The notes beneath the pieces are model-generated. The model made no database searches. It saw nothing but the letters and a program-made list of their open reading frames with translations, and was not told the origin of the DNA. The translations under genes were made by a program, and so were the position numbers. 64,000 bases of DNA from Pseudoalteromonas aurantia 208 (GTDB lineage Bacteria; Pseudomonadota; Gammaproteobacteria; Enterobacterales; Alteromonadaceae), in the NCBI RefSeq assembly GCF_014858725.1, contig NZ_AQGV01000011.1, forward strand, positions 282,582 through 346,581. The letters run 5' to 3'. The stretch's first letter is position 1; each line of letters starts with the position of its first letter. Shown here one piece after another: positions 11,801-21,817 of the stretch.

Positions 11801-14800
11801 AGAGCAAGTGAGTTTACAGCTGAACTTTAGCAATGACGTGTCACTGATCCACAGTTATAGATTAAACACGGCGCAAGATAACTCGCCACCGACCATTTAT
11901 TCGAGTCCCACGACCGATGCCCAAGTGGGAGTAGAATACCGATATGCTGTGAATGCCCGAGACGCTCAGGTATTTAGCCCTTATATGTATTTAAAGTCAG
12001 CGCCGCATGGCATGGCGATAAGCAATGGTAATAAAGTTGTTTGGACGCCAAGCGCCAGTGATGTGGGTGATGTTGCTGTTGAATTAGTGGTGACTGACGG
12101 TCATATGGAGGCACTACAAGCGTTTACTATAACGGTACGTGTGGGCGCCGACTATGATAACGATGGTATCCCAGACACAATCGATTATTGCCCTGAAACA
12201 CCTGACAGTGAAGCGGTTAATGAATTAGGGTGTAGTGATGCACAAATGGCATCACAGCATAGTCAAGATTATTCACAAGTGCCAAAAACAGGTAGCCACG
12301 TGTCGTATGGCACCTTTGACGATGGGTTTTATCAACGCGGGGTGCAACACACCTTTGAACGAGAGACCGAAAACGTTATAAAAAATACCGTAACTGGGCA
12401 GTTGTGGGCGGATATTGATTCAGGTTTGGGGGAGGTGAAGTGGCAAGAGGCGCAAGATTATTGCCAGAATATGCAATTAGATGGCCATTCAGATTGGCGC
12501 TTACCCAATCGATTCGAGTTGTTTTATTTATTAGATAGGTCGCAGTCAGGATCATACCTACCAAAAGCCTTTAATGCTTTGTCTCAACACACTTTTTGGG
12601 ACGGAGTCATTACAGAGTTCAACATGACGGTAGGTAGGTCAATTCGCTCTGCGTTTATTATTGATACCCAAAAAGGCAACTTTGACTCATGGAATGATGT
12701 TGAAACGAGTAGTGCAGGTGTGATGTGCGTGCAAGGCAAGCAGGAATTTATACAGGATACAGGGCGTTTTTCTGGAGGGCGTTACGATAATACCAGTCGG
12801 CTTTTATGGGAAGGTGACGACACCAGTCGACCCACCAGTACAGTGCAGCGTACTTGGCATGAGTCGGTTAATTATTGTGAAAATCTAAGCTTGGCAGGGT
12901 TTGATAATTGGCGTTTGCCCAATGTAAATGAAATATTCAGTCTGTTTGGACTTTACTCTCGAGGCGAAGTAATAGGCTATATTTCTGAATTTAGTATGTG
13001 GACTTCTACCGCCAGCTTATACAGGGAAAATAACGTTGACACGTTACATAGAAATAATCGCAAGTACTTGTCACTAAACCCTAAAGATAAAGATGCAACG
13101 AGAGCGGAGATTTATGATCAGCATGGCTACGCACGATGTGTGACCGACTTTCCAGAGCCTGAAATACAAGTTGATTACCAACCCGTCCTGTATTTTGGTG
13201 ACGCGCTCACCTTTAATACCGAAGGTTCAACAGTGAATGGTCACGCCACCACGGTAACATGGGCGTTAAATTGTGGCGAACAAGACTGCCGCCGAGCCAT
13301 TACAGATGAATCAACCAATAAATTTCCTGATGTGGGCCAATATAGCATTGAGGCTCAATTTAAATATCATGGCTTGATTTATACGCGTAGCTACCCACTT
13401 ACGGTAATGCGCAATGAGCAAAATACACGACCAACGTTATCAGCCGTGGAGGATATAAACACACGGTTTGAGCGAAAGTTTCTTTATGGGGATTTAGGGG
13501 ACGAGCTGCAATTTGAGGTAACGGATGACAACGTAAGGCACCTTCCATGTAAGGACGTTACAGCATGCGATTTGCCCCCTGTATGTGAATCATCTGTGCT
13601 GTGTGATCAGTATACCAGCATTGAGGTTGTAGAGTGGCCCGACAATATCACCTTGGGACATCCATCGATCGACGGCCCGTTTAATAGTCCGAGAAAGTTT
13701 CTTAAACCTTTAGAAGGCAATTCATTTGCAAGTTGGGTTAATTACCGAATTCAAAACAGAGACGCTGACTTAACGACTCAGATGCGAGTGAGGGCGTTTG
13801 ATGGCCAAGATTATTCCGAGGTCGTGACGGTTAACTTTGATTTACGACGGGATCTAGTCGATAGCGCGCTGCCTGATATGGAGAGGATTCATCCGTTGGG
13901 TCGTGCTGTTTCAGTGGTAAAAGGAGGCAGCTATACGTTACAACCAAAGCTTGCCGACGTCAGTAATGATTTTGAAATTACCTATGTTGATTTAGAGACC
14001 AACGAACGAGTAACCCAGCGTACCCTTGAATTACGCAATTTAACTAAAACCAAGCGCTTTAACGTTGAAGTTAAAGACCTGCATTTTAATACCGTCACAG
14101 AATCACCCGTCACAATATTTGTTATTGACTATAAAGCGCATGTTGATGCGCATATTGGTGCAGGGCAGATCTTTATAACCAGTGAGGGCAGCGCAAACAC
14201 TGCCCAATGGTATTTGAATGGCGTATTACTGCCAGAGCAAACATCAAGTTCACTGCGGTTGACCCTTGGTGTTGGTACTCATGAACTTAAAGTAAGCGTG
14301 ACTGACTCTGAAGGCGGGCAGTACACTTATATAATAACGGTTACCGTGCATGACTGGCCTGAGCAAGTGCTGCCTGAGCAAGTAATCGCAATTGACGGAG
14401 AACAAAAGTATATCAGTGTCGATAAGACACTCAGTAGGTTTGATGGACTCACTTACGAATGGCGAGTCGATGGGCAGCGTGTCACTGATGGTCACACCAG
14501 TGTTTATGCTTTTCAAGCATCATTGGGCAGCTATGATGTAACGGTGAAAGTCGGGAATGATAATTCTAAAACTTATAGCACGCGGGTGATTGTGGTACCC
14601 GCAAAGAAAAACTGGCCTCTTGATTTATTAAACCCTGAGTATGAATTTGTTGGGCAGGAACCGGTAGAGATTAAAGCTAAAGCGTACAGCGAGTTTGAAA
14701 ATTACCACTACGCATGGAAAGTGAACAAAGACGTAATTGATACCCAAGGCGCTAATGCGCTGATATTTGATTACCCGTTTGGCACGTATCAACTTGAACT

Positions 14801-17800
14801 GACGCTGAGCTCACCGTATGGCAATGGGCAAAGCAAGGTGTACAGGGCACAAGTAAAGGTGGTATCTGAACTACAGTGGCCAGCACAATTACTAGATACA
14901 CATTACTTCTTTAGCGAAGATCAAGCTGCGGTTGTGCGTATTGACCGAGCAAATTTACCTGAAGACGCCCAGTTTACTTGGTTGGTGGATGCAACTGAAG
15001 TTGCGCAAAACACCACTGGTGAGCTGCAATTGCAACTTGAGGCAGGCAGTTATGAATTAGCGGTGACGGTGACTTCTTTGAGCCTGAGCCCGGCATCAAA
15101 AAGCTATACGGCGCAGCTTGAAGTTGAAAACGATGCAGTGTACTCAGCCTGCTACCCAACGAAAGATTTGACCGATGATGAGTTAAAAAATACCGTGCCA
15201 GAGAACGATATTCCATGGGTTGGGGGCGGCTATGCCCGTGTTGAGGATATTGAACGCGGTTTTAATTATGCCAGAAAAATAGATTCCACTGTCACCGCTA
15301 AGTTGAAACTGCCGCAACAGTCTCGGTGGGATAGCATGAGTATACATGAGCAGGCACTGTACATCTTAAATGCTGAACGAATTGCGCGAGGGTTAGCGCC
15401 ACACCATGCAATTTCCAATGAACTCAATATCGTTTCGCAAACGTATGCCCAGTATTTACTTGATAATAATACGCTTGGTCATATTCGAGCGCATGATAAC
15501 GCCACAGTGGTTGACCGTATCGTTGAGCAGTTAGGTGATATTAATCAAATATTACCTCAGCGCTGGGGAGCCGGTGAGGTGATTGTTGCTGACCAAGCAA
15601 GTACCACCAGCAGTGAAAGCATAGCGAAGGCACTGTACGTATTTTTATACCAAGATAAATACACGTACAGCCCAAATCCCGATAGTTTTGGCCCACCTTG
15701 GGCGCATCGACAAGGGCTACTTATAGGCATGAAGGGGGCCAAAGGAGTCATAGGCCTAGGTATTGCAAAAGGTCTGTATACCCTGTCAGGTCAGCAATGG
15801 TTCGCAAATCTGAGTGTATTAAATACGGTGTATTATCACGCCCCGAGTTGGCCTTCAGAGCTTGGTACACTGGTAACAACCGATGTGAGCGAAGCAACGC
15901 GCTGTGCGAATACCAGTATAGAATTGCCGCACGATGACTTATTAACCGGCATTAATGTTTACCCAGAACGCGTAGACCTAGTACCAGGTATGACCCAGCA
16001 GCTCACTGTGATGGGAACGTATAACAATGGGGAAACCAAAACGCTTGATATATTAACTGACTTAGAAGGTCCGGCTCAAAACATATTTAGTTTTGCCAAC
16101 AATGTGGTGACCGCAAAGCAAGCGGGTACGACAGAGCTGGTGATAAGAGCCGGTGATGTGCTGTCGAGCCCCATTGAAATTCAGGTTGGCGAGCCCACAG
16201 TGCGTGATGAGAAAGTGAGTGGTTTTGCCAAGCAATACCAGCATTTAATTGCAGATAACGCCACGATAAAAGACTTTCCAGAGTCGATGATGGCCATTTA
16301 CAACGGCGTGATCACCAATAATGCAGGGACACCTTTGGCCGGTGCAACCATTGCTTTTGCGGGCTCTCCTGAATTTGGCAGCGTTAAAAGTAATGCGCAA
16401 GGCGCATATGCGATTGCAGGACGGGCGGGAAGCGTGTCGATTGAGGCTTCTATGGTGGGTTATCTCAGGGTGCAAACTACCTTGGTTGGTGACAATTTAT
16501 CGTGGAATCATGTATCGACAATATCACTGCAAGCCATAGATCAAAAAGCCACCACCATTACGCTGTCAGAGCACATCGCACACCGCCACCAATCCACGCC
16601 AGTTGTTGATGAGTTTGGTGAACGTTCTACCACATTGGTGTTTGATAATGTGACACAAGTCACGGTTAAAAACCCAAATGGAAGTCGTCGTCAATTAAAT
16701 AAAATAACGGTCCGTGCGACGGAGTTTGAGAAACCGGCTTCCATGCCGGGGTCATTGCCTGTTGAAACTGCATTTACGTATTGTTCAGAGCTTGATATTG
16801 CTGGCGTAGCTGACAATGAAACGGTCGAGTTTGATCAACCTGTTGCCATGTATGTTGATAACTTTTTGAACTTTCCGGTCGGAGAGTTGGTGCCAGTGGG
16901 CTACTACGATCGAGTCGAGTCTAAGTGGAAGGCCGCCGAAAATGGGGTGGTGGTTAAACTACTCGATAGTAATAACGATGGCGTGATTGATGGTGCTGAT
17001 TACACCGGAGATGATGTGGCGGATGATATTGATGGTGACGGAGAAACCATTGATGAAGTCGCAGGTATTGAAAACTACGAAGCCGGTAAAACCTACTGGC
17101 GTGGGCAAATGCGGCATTTTACGCCGTATGATTTCAACTGGTCAGCCAATTCAGATGGCGCGCCGCCGACAGAGGTCGACATTTTAGAAGGCGACGACAA
17201 AGAGGTTGATGAAGACAACGACGAATGCGCCGCCGTTAGCTCGTATATTAAACCTAAAACATTAGAGTTGCATGAAGATATAACCGTGTTAGGCACGGGT
17301 ATGACATTACATTATAACAGTGCGCGTACCTCTGACTATCACCATATTATAAAAGCCAATGTGAGTGACCTATCGTTGCCGCAAGGGGTGAATAAAATAC
17401 ACGCTGTGCTGGAAGTGGCAGGGCACCGTTTTGAACAGTTACTTGATGCGACCATCATGCAGCAAGTTACCTTTAAATGGGATGGGCTGGATGTTCAAGG
17501 CAATGCGGTTAAAGGTGAAATAAAAGCCAAATTACGAGTGGGTTATGAATATACCAGCCAATATTTAAGTGCAGGTAATATTGCTCAATCGGGTTTAAGA
17601 CCAAATCAGGAATCCCCTCGTTGGGCGCAGTGGGGAGGAGATTCACTGAATGTTGCTGGCAGAGAAGCACTAATAAAGTGGTCGAACTCAGTGGTGACCT
17701 TATATGCAGCACCGGAGAGTGACATTGCCAACGGCTGGAGCTTGTCAAATCATCATAGGCGTGACCGTGTTGGTAACCTGTATTTGGGTGATGGTGAAAT

Positions 17801-20800
17801 TGAAAAAGCGCCCGACAGCTCAACCATTGTGGATACTGGGGTGACGCTGAGTGTGGTTGATGGTGATGATGGTTTTTATACCTCAGTGAGTAAACCACTT
17901 GATTATACGGTTACAACAGAGGGCCATATACTCGACAACAACACGCAATTAATGTGGCAAGCCGCCCCGTCGACTGGGCTTTATACCAAAGCGGCAGCCA
18001 GTGCGTATTGTGATGCGCTCCCTGATCGTAATAATAGTTATTGGCGACTGCCAAGGTTCACCGATATTTTATATACCGTCGATAAAAGCGGCAAAGAACG
18101 CGATATTTTTGTGTATACCATCAATAGCAGTTTAGCTAATACAGCAAACACTATTTGGTTGGAGGACTCATTAGATCAAGCGCAAACACATAAAGTACTG
18201 TGTGTGGCAGGGCAAGAGGTTGGGCTCGAACGCACGGGGTCTCCGTTAAAAAGAAAGCCAGCATTAGAGCTGGTGGATAATCGCGCCAACGCCATGCAAT
18301 GGCAAGATACGCCCGACAATGTGGGCGGGCAGCATACTTGGCGTGAAGCAATCAATTATTGCGAAGATTTAACCCATGCTGGATTCTCTGATTGGCGCTT
18401 GCCGACGGTGAATGAATTTATAAAAATGGGTGCAAATAATCTCTTTTTTGGGATGACTGCGTTTGCCCATGAAGATGTCAACGTCGCAGATGGTGAGAAC
18501 GAAGATTTATGGCACCCTTATGTTGATTGGCGAAAACTCTACTGGACATCCACCCCCAATATTGGAGCGCCTGAATTAGAGGCGTGGGCGGTAGAAATGA
18601 GTGGCTTTGGCTATCATGGTTATTCGCAGCAAGATGAGCTTGCCAATGTACGCTGCATACGAAAAGACTTAGACAGTAAAGCCAGCCAGTATCACTTTAA
18701 CAAAGCCAATCAGCATGTGAGCACGTTAGATAAAGAAACCGGCAAATTGCTACTGACGTTTGAGTATGCTGAGGCACATAATAAGCTGAATGCCATTGTT
18801 GACCGATTTGGTAATACCTTACGTATTGAGCGTGATGACGCGGGTCAAGTGACGCAATTGATAGCCCCTTCAGGGCTAATAACCACATTAGAGATTGATG
18901 AGCAGCATAATTTAAAACGTGTTGAATACCCCGATGGCAGTATGCACCAATTTAGTTATATTGGGCAGTTACTAAACCATCAAATAGACCCCAATGGTAA
19001 CGTGTTTGAGCGCTTTTTTAATGCCGATGGGCGCATTACGCGCAGTGAAGACCCTGAAGGCGGAGCATGGCGTTATTACAGTGAGCTCAGTGCCACAACC
19101 GGGGAGTTCATTTATGGTTATACCACGGCGCAGAATAATCGTTTTGAAATAACTGAGTCAATCAATGACGGGGCTAAGCAAGTCTCCACTCGCCGACTCG
19201 ATGGCACCACAGATACGTTAACAGCCAAAGGCCTTGGTTATATCCATCAGGTGGGAGGCATGTCCTATGAAATGGGGACGGCAGGCGGAGGCTCACCGGT
19301 ATATTACACCGTTAAGTCACCAGGGGGGATCAAGATTAATGCCGTGATGAGGCGCTTTAGCGAAAATAATATCAGCGGTTTAACCACTGAAACCAATGAA
19401 CGTAAAGTGATTGAAAGCCGGCATTACAAGCAAGCGCAAAAGTTTGTGAGAAATACCAGTTTGGGCCGCGCAACCACCACCTATTATGACCCGGATACCT
19501 TGCTGACTACCAAAACCCAGATTGATGGATTTGCCGCGACCCATTACGAGTATGATGGCTATGGCAGAGTAACCCGAGTATCACAAGGTGAGCGTAGCAG
19601 CACATATAGCTATGATGACAGTGCTCAAACAGGCCCCGGATTTTTAGCGTCGGTTGTCAATAGTGAAATGCAACAAAGCGATTTTAGCTATGACCAACTC
19701 GGGCAAGTGATAGAAACCTTACTATCGTCAGGAGGGAGTGCCTCGCAGCGTACCGCATTCAGTTATGATAAAAACGGCAACGTGAATGGGGTAACCGCAG
19801 ATGGTCGCAGCCAACATAGCTTTGCATTTGACGGCAATAACCAAGTTGTTGCGTCGCAGCCCCCTGTGGCGGAGAACCTGACGAATACCACCATAAGCTA
19901 TGTTTATGATACCGACCGCCGTATTCAAGAATATACGCGTGCAAGTGGCGATAAGTTAACCTTTATTTATGGGGAAGGGGTCGATAGGCTTGAGGCGATT
20001 AATATGTCGCAAGGGTTATACGAATATCAGTATGATACGGCGGGTAACCTGACCCAAATTGATGCACCCAATGGCAGCCAAACGGTGTATACATATGATG
20101 GTTTAATCGTAAAAGAAGCGACTTGGTCAGGTGCGGTGTCGGGGCATTATGGGGTCACCCATAATACCCATGGTTTAGTAAACAAAGCCTGTATAAATGC
20201 TGATGAGTGTATTGAATACAAATACGATGCGGATGGCTTACTAACCCAAAGTGGCGCTATATCATTAACGCGCGCCAGTGACAAAGGCGGCGCAATAACG
20301 CATAGCACACTGGCAGGGCTGTCACATGCGTTAACGTACAACCAATATGGTCAGGTAAGTGCGCAGCATTTTGAGCATGACGCAACCACCTTATACTCAA
20401 GTGATTTACAGTTTGATACCGTTGGCCGCGTGACGCATAAAGCACAGCAGGTACTTGGTGTTGATGAGGTTGTATTGTATGAGTACGATGACGTAGGGCG
20501 ATTAGCACAAGTCACACTCGGTGAGGATGTTACCCGTTATGACTATGACAGCAATGGTAATCGTCTTTCTGTAGAACACGTTAGTGCAGCTGGGACGCAA
20601 AATCGAGCGGCGCGCTATGATGCACAAGACCGGTTAATTGAATTCGCGGGCTGCCAATATAGCTACAGTGTTGATGGTGAGCTGGCCACTCGTGAATGTG
20701 GTACAACTACGCACAGTTACACCTATACCGTGTTCGGCAACTTGCAAGGGGTGGAGGTGTCTGACAATGGCACGTTGGTAAAACAAATCACCTACCAAAT

Positions 20801-21806
20801 AGATGCCGAACATCGCCGCGTAGGCAAGCACCTTAATGGCGAGTTTGTGGCAAGCTTTTTATATGCCGGAGGCTTGAACCCGATTGCGCAGCTCAATGAC
20901 GCGGGCGAGGTGGTTGCCAGGTTTGTATACGGGTCTCAATCACATGTGCCTGATTACCTAGAACGTGATGGCAAGCAATACCGTATCATAACCGACCACA
21001 TAGGCTCAGTGCGTTTGGTGGTTGATGTGGCGTCATCAGAGGTTATGCAAGCGCTCAGTTACGATGCCTTTGGGGTGGTACTCAGTGATAGTAACCCAGG
21101 GTTTCAGCCCTTTGGTTTTGCGGGGGGATTGTATGACCATGATACGCAGTTAGTGCGTTTTGGCGCGCGGGATTATGACGCCGCCACGGCCCGCTGGACA
21201 GCCAAAGATCCAGTGGGGTTTGCAGGAGGAGATACCAACCTGTATGCTTATGTTGGTAGCGATCCGGTCAACTTTATAGACCCAACAGGGCATGTTGCAT
21301 GGCTTGTTTTACCCGCGGTAAAAAGCTTATATGGCTATGCAGAAGATGTAGCATGGCAAATGTTGGTGGAAGGCAAATCGTTTGGGTGTGTAGACCAGCA
21401 GAGCGCACTGGCATCAGGGCTTATGAATGCCTTGCCAGCGGGTATGGTCGCGAAGTATCTTGGGAAGGTTGGGAAGGGAGCTACAAATGTTGCTCAATTT
21501 GAAAAGTATCGTTCACTGTTAGCCGCTAATGAGATTCTTGCCGCGAAAAGAGTAGGCTCAGCATTAAGAAAATCAGATAAAAACCATTTATCTGCAAGCT
21601 TTTTGAGTAAAGAACAATTAGCATCGGGGAAAGTCTTTCCTCTTAAAGGCAGTGATAACGTGCAAAGAACACTTCTCCAAACAAAGGGCAACTTAGATGG
21701 TAAAGTTGGTGTCTTTGAGTATATTTTGGAGCCAAATGGACAAGTTTCTCACCAGTTATTTAAAAAAGGAAAGATAAATGGCATCCCGACCAAAATTACA
21801 CAATAA
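8880..21806 (+). CDS. Giant secreted RHS/YD-repeat polymorphic toxin
   Basis: 4308 aa. A Sec signal peptide (about 1-22) directs it out of the cytoplasm. In order: SH3b-like repeats (about 24-86, 89-152, 242-305, 308-368, 463-525 and a further pair near 700-830) interleaved with cadherin/Ig-like segments; a thrombospondin-3-like calcium loop (about 1091-1118, DYDNDGIPDTIDYCP); a pair of DUF1566-like domains (about 1168-1425, DWRLPN motifs); PKD/Ig-like repeats; a CAP/SCP-like domain (about 2150-2320, LNAERIARGL); a Big_2-like domain (about 2355-2438); a carboxypeptidase-regulatory-like domain (about 2472-2550); acidic EF-hand-like repeats (about 2696-2730); a second DUF1566-like pair (about 3018-3262); YD repeats (about 3267-4080); and an RHS core ending in DPTGH (about 4135). 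The variable tip starts after KYLGKVGK, near residue 4200. Inference: the core encapsulates a toxin tip, possibly wall- or surface-displayed. Confidence 0.9.
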   Translation: MTVLRFFLLAFSFFIPLFVQAAGVCDVVEVVKNVNVRNSPHKAGEKLGYIKTPQRYVVNDSSGKWASIYFGETGGWAYAPGYLNHVESSCVRITNVTSGVNVRAEASSSSEKLGRANKGSLRVVKATHGNWQEIWFAGRTGFIHKNYLETADEAFDVTSTPSLTTKPLTAYEYAITTSDPLVEYQLDSGPSGMSLVSNKIVWTPNSDQVGEHGVKVILTSLTNRVQVNHEFTLTVEPVEQYTACDAVEVIKGVNVRVGAGSNFEKIGYLTKNQKYKMLNKAGSWYQIWFNEQAAWVYGKGYLKQFRASCTDSVKAKKAEVFDLDNRSFTPPHYASVGSQWVIKGAIGEYFEIFYNASTALIEKTAFLDPAVDAKIISNPVTELFAHQYYAYQIALNVSLYTSTLSLVEAPVGMTLSATGLLQWYPEEGNIGTHTVGLELTSETGGVSAQTFSVNVSATPTAEHTCEAVTLKRNLSIRTELNDPNIVEFVKGDRKYLVKEQQGNFLHIFDGFPLGWVHTREVKHRFNTDCAKVTKEGGTGYREANVNSSKMFPLDTEWQFFKLKSDDEWTQFGQYNYYDAFEKGWLENQYVSVTQGNVPVQFLDNRVEVGQTVQRDIQHEVRQGDVYVYQPVLNKYIDNPHYQILSGNAGLAVDQHTGELSWLAPSDDMGQLQSEVLVRDEQGYFDVLQFNVDVTADSSQSCQVVEAKDVTANGAAVFASSTSQSGVGNIYTRQYYVIKEASSTRYEIYYDEQTRWVDKNTVQVTSSKHCVKSYGTRQVKDGYFNFDSAVLGNIHSGSWWAVSGSADESHQISFKGRAGWVQKSRLSSIPPLAKMNFIGSAKEYQPIYLDSIQSQVTQNGFYVTYQWRLDGELISRDGFHTLSGLRAGDYQLSLTVIEKGRSDTVHQQFKVLPANIEPPSITSIPQYVAVIGEAYLYQVTATEQPTSYELLSAPDGMYVTDSGQLVMQTPGGEPQEQVSLQLNFSNDVSLIHSYRLNTAQDNSPPTIYSSPTTDAQVGVEYRYAVNARDAQVFSPYMYLKSAPHGMAISNGNKVVWTPSASDVGDVAVELVVTDGHMEALQAFTITVRVGADYDNDGIPDTIDYCPETPDSEAVNELGCSDAQMASQHSQDYSQVPKTGSHVSYGTFDDGFYQRGVQHTFERETENVIKNTVTGQLWADIDSGLGEVKWQEAQDYCQNMQLDGHSDWRLPNRFELFYLLDRSQSGSYLPKAFNALSQHTFWDGVITEFNMTVGRSIRSAFIIDTQKGNFDSWNDVETSSAGVMCVQGKQEFIQDTGRFSGGRYDNTSRLLWEGDDTSRPTSTVQRTWHESVNYCENLSLAGFDNWRLPNVNEIFSLFGLYSRGEVIGYISEFSMWTSTASLYRENNVDTLHRNNRKYLSLNPKDKDATRAEIYDQHGYARCVTDFPEPEIQVDYQPVLYFGDALTFNTEGSTVNGHATTVTWALNCGEQDCRRAITDESTNKFPDVGQYSIEAQFKYHGLIYTRSYPLTVMRNEQNTRPTLSAVEDINTRFERKFLYGDLGDELQFEVTDDNVRHLPCKDVTACDLPPVCESSVLCDQYTSIEVVEWPDNITLGHPSIDGPFNSPRKFLKPLEGNSFASWVNYRIQNRDADLTTQMRVRAFDGQDYSEVVTVNFDLRRDLVDSALPDMERIHPLGRAVSVVKGGSYTLQPKLADVSNDFEITYVDLETNERVTQRTLELRNLTKTKRFNVEVKDLHFNTVTESPVTIFVIDYKAHVDAHIGAGQIFITSEGSANTAQWYLNGVLLPEQTSSSLRLTLGVGTHELKVSVTDSEGGQYTYIITVTVHDWPEQVLPEQVIAIDGEQKYISVDKTLSRFDGLTYEWRVDGQRVTDGHTSVYAFQASLGSYDVTVKVGNDNSKTYSTRVIVVPAKKNWPLDLLNPEYEFVGQEPVEIKAKAYSEFENYHYAWKVNKDVIDTQGANALIFDYPFGTYQLELTLSSPYGNGQSKVYRAQVKVVSELQWPAQLLDTHYFFSEDQAAVVRIDRANLPEDAQFTWLVDATEVAQNTTGELQLQLEAGSYELAVTVTSLSLSPASKSYTAQLEVENDAVYSACYPTKDLTDDELKNTVPENDIPWVGGGYARVEDIERGFNYARKIDSTVTAKLKLPQQSRWDSMSIHEQALYILNAERIARGLAPHHAISNELNIVSQTYAQYLLDNNTLGHIRAHDNATVVDRIVEQLGDINQILPQRWGAGEVIVADQASTTSSESIAKALYVFLYQDKYTYSPNPDSFGPPWAHRQGLLIGMKGAKGVIGLGIAKGLYTLSGQQWFANLSVLNTVYYHAPSWPSELGTLVTTDVSEATRCANTSIELPHDDLLTGINVYPERVDLVPGMTQQLTVMGTYNNGETKTLDILTDLEGPAQNIFSFANNVVTAKQAGTTELVIRAGDVLSSPIEIQVGEPTVRDEKVSGFAKQYQHLIADNATIKDFPESMMAIYNGVITNNAGTPLAGATIAFAGSPEFGSVKSNAQGAYAIAGRAGSVSIEASMVGYLRVQTTLVGDNLSWNHVSTISLQAIDQKATTITLSEHIAHRHQSTPVVDEFGERSTTLVFDNVTQVTVKNPNGSRRQLNKITVRATEFEKPASMPGSLPVETAFTYCSELDIAGVADNETVEFDQPVAMYVDNFLNFPVGELVPVGYYDRVESKWKAAENGVVVKLLDSNNDGVIDGADYTGDDVADDIDGDGETIDEVAGIENYEAGKTYWRGQMRHFTPYDFNWSANSDGAPPTEVDILEGDDKEVDEDNDECAAVSSYIKPKTLELHEDITVLGTGMTLHYNSARTSDYHHIIKANVSDLSLPQGVNKIHAVLEVAGHRFEQLLDATIMQQVTFKWDGLDVQGNAVKGEIKAKLRVGYEYTSQYLSAGNIAQSGLRPNQESPRWAQWGGDSLNVAGREALIKWSNSVVTLYAAPESDIANGWSLSNHHRRDRVGNLYLGDGEIEKAPDSSTIVDTGVTLSVVDGDDGFYTSVSKPLDYTVTTEGHILDNNTQLMWQAAPSTGLYTKAAASAYCDALPDRNNSYWRLPRFTDILYTVDKSGKERDIFVYTINSSLANTANTIWLEDSLDQAQTHKVLCVAGQEVGLERTGSPLKRKPALELVDNRANAMQWQDTPDNVGGQHTWREAINYCEDLTHAGFSDWRLPTVNEFIKMGANNLFFGMTAFAHEDVNVADGENEDLWHPYVDWRKLYWTSTPNIGAPELEAWAVEMSGFGYHGYSQQDELANVRCIRKDLDSKASQYHFNKANQHVSTLDKETGKLLLTFEYAEAHNKLNAIVDRFGNTLRIERDDAGQVTQLIAPSGLITTLEIDEQHNLKRVEYPDGSMHQFSYIGQLLNHQIDPNGNVFERFFNADGRITRSEDPEGGAWRYYSELSATTGEFIYGYTTAQNNRFEITESINDGAKQVSTRRLDGTTDTLTAKGLGYIHQVGGMSYEMGTAGGGSPVYYTVKSPGGIKINAVMRRFSENNISGLTTETNERKVIESRHYKQAQKFVRNTSLGRATTTYYDPDTLLTTKTQIDGFAATHYEYDGYGRVTRVSQGERSSTYSYDDSAQTGPGFLASVVNSEMQQSDFSYDQLGQVIETLLSSGGSASQRTAFSYDKNGNVNGVTADGRSQHSFAFDGNNQVVASQPPVAENLTNTTISYVYDTDRRIQEYTRASGDKLTFIYGEGVDRLEAINMSQGLYEYQYDTAGNLTQIDAPNGSQTVYTYDGLIVKEATWSGAVSGHYGVTHNTHGLVNKACINADECIEYKYDADGLLTQSGAISLTRASDKGGAITHSTLAGLSHALTYNQYGQVSAQHFEHDATTLYSSDLQFDTVGRVTHKAQQVLGVDEVVLYEYDDVGRLAQVTLGEDVTRYDYDSNGNRLSVEHVSAAGTQNRAARYDAQDRLIEFAGCQYSYSVDGELATRECGTTTHSYTYTVFGNLQGVEVSDNGTLVKQITYQIDAEHRRVGKHLNGEFVASFLYAGGLNPIAQLNDAGEVVARFVYGSQSHVPDYLERDGKQYRIITDHIGSVRLVVDVASSEVMQALSYDAFGVVLSDSNPGFQPFGFAGGLYDHDTQLVRFGARDYDAATARWTAKDPVGFAGGDTNLYAYVGSDPVNFIDPTGHVAWLVLPAVKSLYGYAEDVAWQMLVEGKSFGCVDQQSALASGLMNALPAGMVAKYLGKVGKGATNVAQFEKYRSLLAANEILAAKRVGSALRKSDKNHLSASFLSKEQLASGKVFPLKGSDNVQRTLLQTKGNLDGKVGVFEYILEPNGQVSHQLFKKGKINGIPTKITQ
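20316..21475 (+). repeat. RHS core direct repeat, copy A (inside giant gene)
   Basis: This 1,160-bp stretch covers the last YD repeats, the RHS core and the conserved tip leader. It is colinear without gaps with 26398-27557, with only scattered substitutions (for example TTA versus TTG at 20394/26473 and GTA versus CTA near 21080/27160). About the last 450 bp occur again at 24105-24555. Confidence 0.95.
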
Positions 21807-21817
21807 GGCAAAGTAAA

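Noticed and set aside
16245..17296. Many open frames antisense to the giant RHS gene and to other long genes
   Set aside because: They have no ribosome binding sites, biased composition and lie fully inside well-supported genes; treated as shadows.
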